Shown: positions 1-5,117 of the stretch, piece by piece
Layout of the letters: the number at the start of each line of letters is the position of its first letter
Numbering within the stretch: the stretch's first letter is position 1
Source of the DNA: Methanobacteriaceae archaeon
GTDB lineage: Archaea; Methanobacteriota; Methanobacteria; Methanobacteriales; Methanobacteriaceae
Direction: 5' to 3'
Length of the DNA: 7,715 nucleotides
Assembly: GCA_030681145.1 (NCBI GenBank)
Contig: JAUXXK010000194.1
Span: forward strand, 1-7,715
Position numbers and translations under genes: made by a program
The notes under the pieces: model-generated
Told to the model about the DNA's origin: nothing
The model's database searches: none
Seen by the model: the letters and a program-made list of their open reading frames with translations, nothing else

Positions 1-563
1 TGGTAATGTTTAGGAAAGATTGTTTTTGATTTTCCGTCTCCCATTAATTTATCTATCAAATATCGAATTTCTATTTCATAATCCGAATTGTTTTTTTGGC
101 TGCTTTCTTCGTTTGTTACTTTAAACAACATTGAAGAAAATCGACTTATGGTATTATAACCAAAACTCTGTAAATTTATGTATTCTATGTTGTGCCGATC
201 CTCAAAACTTCTGATCTGATTTTCTTTTAATTTGGGAATTCTATCATCACGACGGGTACCATCAGCAACAATGGAATATTCATTAGCCATTACTTCCAGC
301 ACTTGGTTATGTATATAATCAATACCTTTGTTAGGGAAACCATCATCAAGTATTTTTTCAACTGCTTTTTCTAAAATTTCAGTGTTAAGCTTTAAAACTC
401 GATGATTGAAACCTAAAGCAGAAGCAGATTTTGATGCGGGTATCCATGACTCATAGACTCCAAAGTTGGCTGTAACAAGTTCTATTTCAAGTCCTATTCT
501 TTGTAGAATTACGGCGATTAATGAACTGTCTTTGCCTCCACTGTATAATACTCCTGCCTTCAT
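1..563 (-). CDS. PP-loop ATP pyrophosphatase-like protein of unknown substrate (3' end outside window)
   Basis: The reading frame is open from an ATG at 563 to the window edge, giving 187 residues without a stop. Residues 2-14 form a beta-strand followed by SGGKDSS (8-14), the PP-loop of N-type ATP pyrophosphatases, which adenylate a substrate and release PPi. A second motif, ADGTRRDDR (100-108), fits the later nucleotide or substrate loop of this superfamily. The visible end, around IFPKHY, looks close to the natural C-terminus. Relatives include the tRNA-modifying enzymes ThiI, TtcA and TilS, as well as asparagine synthetase and NAD synthetase, but no glutaminase domain or CxxC pair is visible, so the substrate is unknown. 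The gene starts 28 bp after the PDCD5-family stop and is the last visible member of the rnp4 operon, which suggests an RNA- or ribosome-linked role (inference). No strong Shine-Dalgarno is visible; AGGA lies about 15 nt upstream. Confidence 0.85.
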   Translation of the reverse strand, partial: MKAGVLYSGGKDSSLIAVILQRIGLEIELVTANFGVYESWIPASKSASALGFNHRVLKLNTEILEKAVEKILDDGFPNKGIDYIHNQVLEVMANEYSIVADGTRRDDRIPKLKENQIRSFEDRHNIEYINLQSFGYNTISRFSSMLFKVTNEESSQKNNSDYEIEIRYLIDKLMGDGKSKTIFPKHY

Positions 564-591
564 AGTTTTATTGGTTAATCCTGATCTGGAG

Positions 592-927
592 TTATCTCCA
601 ACTTATATTAATCTCTCTTTTTTGCCCAGAAACTTTTTTAAGCAATTCTTTAAGTTGCTCATCAGTTATTTTTGACTGAATTCTACCCATTTGGGCTAAT
701 TGAATCAATTGAAGTTCTATTTGATCCACAAACTCAGATTTGGTTAGTCTTATATTGGCTAATCTACTTCGAGCTTCAGGTGTTAGTATCTGCATCATGG
801 CCTGTTTTTTTTGCATTTCCATTTCTTGGTGCATTCTTTCCTGAGATTCAGCATCAACATTCTGTTGTTGTGCTTGTTGTTGTAACTGTTGCATTCGCTT
901 ACGACGAATTTCTTCTATATCGCTCAA
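592..927 (-). CDS. PDCD5-family DNA-binding protein
   Basis: This 111-residue protein matches the archaeal PDCD5 (TFAR19) family in length and layout. A charged, Gln-rich N-terminal helix (residues 1-45, with QQLQQQAQQQN at about 14-24) precedes a small three-helix core containing ILTPEARSRLANIRLTK (47-63), the most conserved part, and a final helix (88-99). Archaeal members are annotated as nucleic-acid-binding proteins and eukaryotic PDCD5 acts in apoptosis and chaperonin regulation; the archaeal role is not settled. The start is TTG at 927: an in-frame TAA lies directly before it and a GGAGG sits 7 nt upstream, so no longer start is possible. It follows rps19e after 64 bp, the largest gap in the operon. 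Confidence 0.92.
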   Translation of the reverse strand: MSDIEEIRRKRMQQLQQQAQQQNVDAESQERMHQEMEMQKKQAMMQILTPEARSRLANIRLTKSEFVDQIELQLIQLAQMGRIQSKITDEQLKELLKKVSGQKREINISWR

Positions 928-991
928 TTATAAGCCTCCAAACCTTTTTTGGGAATATAATAGTATTGAGATTAAAATTATTAAAATTTAA

Positions 992-1429
992 TCAGTATTT
1001 TGATAATTCTGGAATTTCTGCTTTGACCCCAACAGAAACATTATCGAGGAAAGATCTTCCTTTAGGGGTAACAATTCTTCCACCTTCCACTTTTTCAATT
1101 AATCCTGCGGCTTCTAATTGGTGTAAGGCACCTCTTATGATAGCTCCACTACCTCTTCTGAATTTTTCAGGATCAACGCCGCGATCTTTTTTTCCACCAT
1201 AATGGGTTCTAAGACTGCTTACGCCCACAGGACCATCAATATAAACTCTTCTGAGAAGAGCAGCTGTTCTAACGAACCACCAGTCACTGTTTTCTGGTCT
1301 CCGTTCTTTGTGGACACCTGTTTTAACAAAATTTGCCCATTCGGGGGATTCTACTTTATCTTCTTTGGTTAATTTTTTTGCAACTTGATTTATAAGTAAA
1401 TCTGCAGGCACATCATAAACTGTACTCAT
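992..1429 (-). CDS. rps19e: Small-subunit ribosomal protein eS19 (S19e)
   Basis: This 145-residue protein is a full-length archaeal S19e. Family landmarks are the N-terminal YDVPADLLINQVAKKL (5-20), PEWANFVKTG (29-38), SDWWFVRTAALLRRVYIDGPVG (about 48-69), the YGGKKDRG turn (77-84) and a C-terminal winged-helix end with GRIVTPKGRSFLDN. The protein binds the head of the 30S subunit; its eukaryotic orthologue is needed for small-subunit rRNA maturation. The start is ATG at 1429 with GGAGG 7 nt upstream; that Shine-Dalgarno lies directly after the stop codon of the YhbY-like gene (15-bp gap), indicating one transcript with closely linked translation. Confidence 0.97.
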   Translation of the reverse strand: MSTVYDVPADLLINQVAKKLTKEDKVESPEWANFVKTGVHKERRPENSDWWFVRTAALLRRVYIDGPVGVSSLRTHYGGKKDRGVDPEKFRRGSGAIIRGALHQLEAAGLIEKVEGGRIVTPKGRSFLDNVSVGVKAEIPELSKY

Positions 1430-1444
1430 ATTTGGGCCTCCTAA

Positions 1445-1708
1445 TTATCTATTTTTCTTGAATATTACCGCGACATTTCCTCTTAAATCTATGAGTTTAG
1501 AGTTACTTTTCTCCACGATTTGGGTAATATAAATTTCTTTTTCAGATGAAATATTTTTAGCAAATCTTAGTTTTACCAGTTCCTGGGATTTAAGATGCCT
1601 TTTTATTTCTTCTATAACATTATCATTGATTCCTGCTTTTCCAATATTTATGGTAATTGCAGAAAGAGCTCTATTCATCAGCTCTTTTTTTGATAAGATA
1701 AGACTCAA
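1445..1708 (-). CDS. YhbY/CRM-domain RNA-binding protein
   Basis: This 87-residue protein consists of a single CRM (CRS1-YhbY) domain. It opens with LSKKELMNRA (5-14), has the family's GKAG core loop (23-26, the GKxG motif) followed by DNVIEEIKRHLKSQELVKLRF, and ends with a strand resembling the LRGNVAVIFKK tail of the family. Bacterial YhbY associates with pre-50S particles and plant CRM proteins act in intron splicing; the archaeal function is inferred to be ribosome assembly. I chose TTG at 1708 because a GGAG lies 8 nt upstream and family N-termini begin close to LSKKE; an ATG at 1678 would cut off this segment. With the TTG start the gene overlaps the 3' end of rnp4 by 38 bp in another frame. 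Confidence 0.9.
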   Translation of the reverse strand: MSLILSKKELMNRALSAITINIGKAGINDNVIEEIKRHLKSQELVKLRFAKNISSEKEIYITQIVEKSNSKLIDLRGNVAVIFKKNR

Positions 1709-2042
1709 TTTTTTTTCTCCTTTTTTGATTTTTTTCCTTCTCGTAAGGCACTCTAATCACTTTACCACATTCCATGCATTTAAAGTGTACCTTTCCTTTA
1801 GACAATCTCACTTTACAGTTTATACTGGGTTTCAAGAATTTATAGCAATTTTTACAGAATCTACGCTTCCATTCAGGTGGCATAGGAATGTTGTATTTGG
1901 TCGATATATTTCTGGCCAGCTTAACATAGCGGTGAGATCTTTCAGGAAATCTGGAGAATTCATTATCTGCTAATTTAAATAGGATGTCTATTCGTTCTTT
2001 ACCAATATTAATCATCCATTTTGGTCTTCGTCCTCTTCTCAA
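1671..2042 (-). CDS. rnp4: RNase P protein component 4 (Rpp21 homologue)
   Basis: This 123-residue protein is the archaeal counterpart of human RPP21, a subunit of the RNase P ribonucleoprotein that removes 5' leaders from pre-tRNA. The N-terminal half is helical and basic and includes PERSHRYVKLARNIS (33-47); the second half is a zinc ribbon with Cys pairs at C63/C66 and C89/C92, plus an extra Cys at 76. A highly basic tail (KKRRK-like, 104-120) suits RNA binding. In known archaeal RNase P this subunit pairs with Rpp29. The start is TTG at 2042: GAGGT lies 6 nt upstream and an in-frame TAA is only five codons before it. It is the first gene of the visible operon, after a 338-bp gap. Confidence 0.95.
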   Translation of the reverse strand: MRRGRRPKWMINIGKERIDILFKLADNEFSRFPERSHRYVKLARNISTKYNIPMPPEWKRRFCKNCYKFLKPSINCKVRLSKGKVHFKCMECGKVIRVPYEKEKNQKRRKKIESYLIKKRADE

Positions 2043-2170
2043 AGTTGAACCTCTTTATCAGGGTTTATAAACCATAAATAGAGAATACGACATCCAAAAT
2101 CTTCTAATTAATCAGATTTAAAATACCATATTATGGTGACTTAGTACTGACTTAAGGGCACAAGAAGAAT

Positions 2171-2185
2171 ATTATAAATCTTTTG
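2171..2185 (-). promoter_or_regulatory. Candidate TATA/BRE for the rnp4 operon
   Basis: On the minus strand a purine stretch CAAAAGA followed by TTTATAAT resembles an archaeal BRE plus TATA box. Transcription would start near 2147, giving a leader of about 105 nt. The gap has several other TATA-like stretches (2064-2071 and 2193-2200, for example), so the choice is uncertain. Confidence 0.3.
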
Positions 2186-2220
2186 TATTTCTCTATTTAA
2201 AAAGGTTTTCTATATAACAC

Positions 2221-2251
2221 ATTTTTTATAAATTAATAATTTATAAAAAAT
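2221..2251. repeat. Exact 31-bp AT-only palindrome (15-1-15)
   Basis: Two arms of 15 bp are perfect reverse complements around a single A at 2236; the whole element is A/T only. It lies between the end of the AK6-like gene and the rnp4 operon. It could be a regulator site, a terminator-like hairpin or a DNA extrusion point. The AT richness of the gap makes imperfect palindromes common, but an exact 15-bp arm is longer than expected. Confidence 0.75.
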
Positions 2252-2275
2252 TTAGAAAAACTAGATATCACTAAC

Positions 2276-2335
2276 TTTTTTATATAACTCTATGTTATTT
2301 TATTGAGTATGTTTTTATATAATTCCATGTTAATA
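2276..2335. repeat. Tandem pair of ~21-bp imperfect repeats, 36-bp period
   Basis: TTTTTATATAA followed by CTCTATGTTA (2276-2296) or TTCCATGTTA (2312-2332) occurs twice, differing at two positions. A third, weaker version (TTTTCTATATAACACAT) begins at 2206. Each contains the self-complementary TTATATAA, so they could serve as TATA boxes on either strand. No gene on the plus strand follows, so a role is not evident. Confidence 0.5.
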
Positions 2336-2345
2336 AATGGAACAG

Positions 2346-2367
2346 AAAAAAAAACTTTAAAAAGTTT
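2346..2367 (-). terminator. Probable terminator of the AK6-like gene
   Basis: Reading on the minus strand, about 14 nt after the kinase stop codon, AAACTTT-TT-AAAGTTT runs into an unbroken series of nine T residues. A 7-bp arm with a 2-nt centre can fold only with some fraying, but the oligo-T tract alone is the usual archaeal termination signal. Confidence 0.55.
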
Positions 2368-2380
2368 ACCGTGTTTTTAT

Positions 2381-2950
2381 TTAACTAATTATCCAGTCAA
2401 GAAAATCGACTTCTCCAATAGGGGACCGTTTTTTCCCACCAACAACATCTATAATTATTTTTAAACCATCTTCTGGCGATAATTTGCCTACATCAATCTC
2501 ATGAACTTTATTTCCATGTAATTCATGAGATTCTATAGAGCATACTCCTATTGCTTCAGCTTCTAGATTCTCAAGGATCTTAGAATCAGAATAACCTCTT
2601 TTTAATAACCGTTTTTTAAGAATAGAAGGATGTGTTCTTAGAACAATTACCATATCTGCTTCTGGGCAAAAATGGGATAAATGTCCGTCTATGATTATAA
2701 TTTCGGTTTTTTTATTTTTAATGGAAAATATTTCATCGGCGGCTTTTTTGATTGCAGGACAGAGAATATCTAAATCAACAATTTTATATTTTTTTTCTCT
2801 ATCTATTCCTGAAAAAAGATTTTTATCCTCTACTAGTTTGCTAATTTTTATCAAATGGGCGGGAAGGGTTTTTTCTAAAAGTTCACTAAATGTACTTTTT
2901 CCAACTCCGGGGGTTCCGGTTATAAAAATTATTCTGCTGGAAGTTTTCAT
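2381..2950 (-). CDS. AK6/Fap7-type adenylate kinase-like NTPase
   Basis: This 189-residue P-loop protein belongs to the AK6 (Fap7/hCINAP) group. Walker A is GTPGVGKST (12-20); an NMP-binding region around KLVEDKNLFSGIDREKKYKIVDLD (38-61) follows; IIIIDGHLSH (84-93) supplies the Walker B-type strand and the DGHLSH signature of the group; RGYSDSKILENLEAE (118-132) is the lid-like helix. The family has adenylate kinase/ATPase activity, and yeast Fap7 works in late 40S maturation with uS11 (Rps14). A ribosome-assembly role here is inferred and agrees with the neighbouring operon. The ATG at 2950 lacks a clear Shine-Dalgarno; a TATA-like CTTATATTG at 2981-2990 would give a leader of about 10 nt. 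It follows thi4 by 47 bp on the same strand. Confidence 0.93.
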   Translation of the reverse strand: MKTSSRIIFITGTPGVGKSTFSELLEKTLPAHLIKISKLVEDKNLFSGIDREKKYKIVDLDILCPAIKKAADEIFSIKNKKTEIIIIDGHLSHFCPEADMVIVLRTHPSILKKRLLKRGYSDSKILENLEAEAIGVCSIESHELHGNKVHEIDVGKLSPEDGLKIIIDVVGGKKRSPIGEVDFLDWIIS

Positions 2951-2980
2951 GTTGACAACTTAAATGAATTTTAGTCATTT

Positions 2981-2990
2981 CAATATAAGT
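2981..2990 (-). promoter_or_regulatory. Candidate TATA box for the AK6-like gene
   Basis: On the minus strand ACTTATATTG lies just after the thi4 stop codon. Initiation about 25 nt downstream would fall near 2960, roughly 10 nt before the ATG. This would explain the absence of a Shine-Dalgarno if the message is nearly leaderless, but co-transcription with thi4 remains possible. Confidence 0.3.
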
Positions 2991-2997
2991 TAAATAA

Positions 2998-3774
2998 TCA
3001 TTTTAGTTTTTCAATGAGCATATTGGCAATTTTTTCTCCGGATAAAAGCATTCCTCCAAAAACAGGCCCCATTCTGGGAGCACCATAAACTGCATTGGAT
3101 GCCATACCTGCCACATAGAGATTAGGATATACTTCTCTTGTATTTTCCATAATGGCGGGCTCACCTACTTCGGCCCACATTGGTTTTTCTCCCATTATTT
3201 TACCCGTTGGAGTGTTAAGGTTAGGCCCAATTTTATTTTGGACAACATTAACTATTTCACAAGCATGCCCGGTAGCGTCAATAACTGCTTTTGATCTAAT
3301 GGTTAATGGATCAACATGTAATCCCCCCATTTCTACAGAACTCCAATTTAAAACCAGGCCACTGACATCTTCACCTCTTATCATTACATCTTCTATGCTC
3401 ATTAGATTAAAAATTTTAAGACCTGCTTGAGTTGCTTTTGAACATAGGGTGGAAGTTGTTTCGACTGAATCAGATACATGGTAATTTTCTTGGTATTTTT
3501 TGGATTTAATTCCAAATTCGTCCAATATTCGTTTTCCCTCTTCTTGAACAACTATTTTATTGAACATCATTCCCCCTCCCCACATTCCTCCACCTATGGA
3601 AAGTTTTCGCTCATATAATGCTACTTTAAGCCCGGCTTTTGCTAGGTAATAACCCGCGGTTATTCCTGCGGGGCCTCCTCCACCGATTGCCACATCCACA
3701 TCCATATAATCCATGAAATCATTCATGAATTCTTCTACTATTGCTCGAGATACAGTTATGTCGTCTAATTCCAT
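2998..3774 (-). CDS. thi4: Thi4-type thiazole synthase (ribulose 1,5-bisphosphate synthetase annotation in archaea)
   Basis: This complete 258-residue flavin-fold protein makes the thiazole precursor of thiamine (adenylated carboxythiazole) from NAD, glycine and a sulfur source. The dinucleotide-binding motif IGGGGPAGITAGYYLAKAG is at 30-48, with the acidic end of strand 2 at E55, followed by SIGGGMWGGG (59-68). The active-site segment reads GLHVDP (151-156): His153 stands where yeast and plant enzymes have the sulfur-donating Cys. D155 and H170 (ATGH) match the Asp/His metal-ligand pair described for methanogen enzymes, in which iron-dependent catalysis uses external sulfide. The C-terminus has the expected NLYVAGMASNAVYGAPRMGP and GGMLLSGEKIA segments. 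ATG at 3774 is preceded by TGGTGT with 4-5 nt spacing. One variation is Ala171 after TGH, where many relatives have Asp. Confidence 0.95.
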   Translation of the reverse strand: MELDDITVSRAIVEEFMNDFMDYMDVDVAIGGGGPAGITAGYYLAKAGLKVALYERKLSIGGGMWGGGMMFNKIVVQEEGKRILDEFGIKSKKYQENYHVSDSVETTSTLCSKATQAGLKIFNLMSIEDVMIRGEDVSGLVLNWSSVEMGGLHVDPLTIRSKAVIDATGHACEIVNVVQNKIGPNLNTPTGKIMGEKPMWAEVGEPAIMENTREVYPNLYVAGMASNAVYGAPRMGPVFGGMLLSGEKIANMLIEKLK

Positions 3775-3807
3775 TTTTACACCACTAAACTTGATATTAT
3801 ATTTAAT

Positions 3808-3829
3808 TTTTTATAATTAACTATAGTTA
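3808..3829 (-). promoter_or_regulatory. Probable thi4 promoter with an abutting palindrome
   Basis: On the minus strand AATTATAAAAA (3808-3818) is a TATA-like box; initiation near 3788 would give a short leader holding the thi4 Shine-Dalgarno. Directly upstream, and touching the expected BRE, lies the perfect 12-bp palindrome TAACTATAGTTA (3818-3829). The position suits a repressor or activator site, but no regulator can be identified from the window. Confidence 0.4.
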
Positions 3830-3843
3830 TTATCGTTTAAGAC

Positions 3844-3863
3844 AGATAAAATCAATTTTATCT
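3844..3863 (-). terminator. Inverted repeat directly after the DRG GTPase stop
   Basis: AGATAAAAT and ATTTTATCT form an exact 9-bp inverted repeat around CA, one base past the GTPase stop codon. The 2-nt centre means a real hairpin would open by a pair or more, and there is no long T-run on the minus strand, so this may be a weak terminator, an mRNA 3'-end protector, or a DNA site. Confidence 0.35.
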
Positions 3864-3864
3864 A

Positions 3865-4959
3865 TCACTTCTTTTTAATTATTCTTAAAACATCTTTATC
3901 ATTTAAAATATGATCTGGACCAACTTTTTGACCTTCAAACTTTACAGAACTCCCCCAAACTTTAGCGTGACGAAAATTGCGCACAAAATCCCGGTGGAGT
4001 TTTGCACACACATTTTTAACATTAGATCCCTCTTTTATAATTAAAGGATCATCATAGTCTGCTTTTTCTCCTTGTGGTTTTAAATAAATTCGTATTAATT
4101 TTAAATAGTTAAAAATTTCGTCTTGAAGTATATCTATATTAATTTTTTTATCCGCTGAAATAAAAACAGCTTCTGGGAACTTTTTCATAACTTCTTCTAG
4201 ATATTTATCATCAACCAGGTCTATCTTATTCAAAACTACAATTGTGGGGATATAAGTTCTGTTGGATTCTAAAGCATCAATAAACTGATCAATGGTTACA
4301 TCATCTCTTAAAAGAACATCTGCATTATGCATTCCATATTCATTGATAATAGAACGAATAGTTTTTTCATCAAGATGAGTTAATTCAGTAGTAGATGAAA
4401 GGTGTAACCCTCCTAACTTTTTTCTTTTTACAGTAACATCTGGCTGTTTTTGATTAGGTCGGATACCAACATCACTTAACTCTTTAAAAATAATTTCCTG
4501 ATGATTAGGATTGAACACATCCATTACTATTACTATAAGATCAGCACTTCGAGCTACAGATAAAATTTCACGCCCACGGCCTTTTCCGCCAGCGGCTCCA
4601 GTTATTATTCCAGGAATATCAAAAATTTGAATTTTAGCACCTTTGTATTCCATTACGCCCGGAACGATATCTAAAGTGGTAAACTGATATGCACCTACTT
4701 TTGATTCAGCATTGGTTATTTCATTAAGTAAAGTTGATTTTCCCACAGATGGAAATCCTACTAAAACTACAGTAGAGTCTCCGGCTTTTTTAACATGGAA
4801 TCCTTTTCCTTTAGTTCCAGAACTCTTTCTTTGGATTGACTCCTCTTTTAACTTTGAAATTTTTGCCTTAAGCTTACCTATGTGATGTGAAGTAGCCTTG
4901 TTATATGGTGTTTTTTGAATTTCATCTTCAATCTTTTTAATTTTGTCATCGATATCCAT
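3865..4959 (-). CDS. DRG/OBG-family GTPase with TGS domain
   Basis: This is a full-length archaeal homologue of eukaryotic DRG1/DRG2, a translation-linked TRAFAC GTPase. Numbering from the chosen ATG as residue 1: a basic helical N-terminus with QKTPYNKATSHHIGKLKAK (15-33); G1 GFPSVGKST (68-76); G2 with TT at 94-95; G3 DIPG (114-117); the glycine-rich ITGAAGGKGRGRE after it (119-131); G4 NKID (244-247); G5 SAD (268-270); and a TGS domain over about 288-364. DRG proteins associate with ribosomes in eukaryotes; the archaeal role is inferred. The ATG at 4959 gives an N-terminus (MDIDDKIKKIEDEIQKTPYN) like that of relatives and has GTGA 5 nt upstream; a GTG at 4968 would add three residues but lacks any Shine-Dalgarno. 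It is divergent from the CBS gene and has its own promoter. Confidence 0.96.
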   Translation of the reverse strand: MDIDDKIKKIEDEIQKTPYNKATSHHIGKLKAKISKLKEESIQRKSSGTKGKGFHVKKAGDSTVVLVGFPSVGKSTLLNEITNAESKVGAYQFTTLDIVPGVMEYKGAKIQIFDIPGIITGAAGGKGRGREILSVARSADLIVIVMDVFNPNHQEIIFKELSDVGIRPNQKQPDVTVKRKKLGGLHLSSTTELTHLDEKTIRSIINEYGMHNADVLLRDDVTIDQFIDALESNRTYIPTIVVLNKIDLVDDKYLEEVMKKFPEAVFISADKKINIDILQDEIFNYLKLIRIYLKPQGEKADYDDPLIIKEGSNVKNVCAKLHRDFVRNFRHAKVWGSSVKFEGQKVGPDHILNDKDVLRIIKKK

Positions 4960-5002
4960 AGAACTCACGTGAAAATAATAAACTAAAAAACAGGATTAAA
5001 TG

Positions 5003-5013
5003 TTATAATTATA
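5003..5013 (-). promoter_or_regulatory. Candidate TATA box of the DRG GTPase gene
   Basis: On the minus strand TATAATTATAA is centred about 49 nt before the ATG. Initiation near 4983 would leave a leader of about 24 nt that includes the GTGA ribosome-binding site. It shares the 158-bp divergent region with the CBS gene promoter. Confidence 0.4.
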
Positions 5014-5075
5014 GACATATTGATTTTTAGAAATAATCGTTATTAACCTTTTCCTATACTAATTAAAATGAATAA

Positions 5076-5085
5076 TTTTTATATT
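5076..5085 (+). promoter_or_regulatory. Candidate TATA box of the CBS-domain gene
   Basis: TTTTTATATT lies about 38 nt before the ATG; initiation near 5105 would give a leader of about 13 nt that still contains the strong Shine-Dalgarno GGGGTGA (5107-5113). Confidence 0.45.
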
Positions 5086-5117
5086 CAAGAAGATTCATAA
5101 TTATATGGGGTGATTTT

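Larger units (their letters stand above)
2043..2380. other. 338-bp AT-rich intergenic region with palindromes and repeats
   Basis: No coding sequence or tRNA is supported here. On the minus strand it carries the 3' end of the AK6-like transcription unit (T-run near 2346-2354) and the promoter region of the rnp4 operon. It also contains an exact 31-bp AT palindrome (2221-2251), a pair of near-identical 21-bp copies 36 bp apart (2276-2335), a 13-bp inverted repeat ACCATA-T-TATGGT (2125-2137), the self-complementary GGTTTATAAACC (2062-2073), and two GACTTA copies 11 bp apart (2138 and 2149). Confidence 0.7.

Noticed and set aside
672..1202. A 176-codon plus-strand open frame opposite pdcd5 and rps19e
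   Set aside because: It is antisense to two confidently identified genes, has no recognisable domain, and its hydrophobic look comes from the reverse complement of charged, helical coding sequence.
1626..1973. A 115-codon plus-strand open frame opposite rnp4 and the YhbY-like gene
   Set aside because: It lies antisense to two supported genes, and its Phe/Ile-rich translation is what Lys/Glu codons give when read backwards.
2101..2170. A possible tRNA or C/D-box RNA in the slightly GC-richer patch of the gap
   Set aside because: I could not find a T-loop, acceptor pairing or paired C and D boxes with usable spacing.
2206..2335. Repeats considered as a small CRISPR array
   Set aside because: The repeats are A/T only, diverged, just two or three copies, with spacers of about 15 bp and no cas genes nearby.
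3775..3800. A TPP riboswitch in front of thi4
   Set aside because: The space between the probable start site and the ATG is far too short and shows no conserved TPP aptamer motifs.
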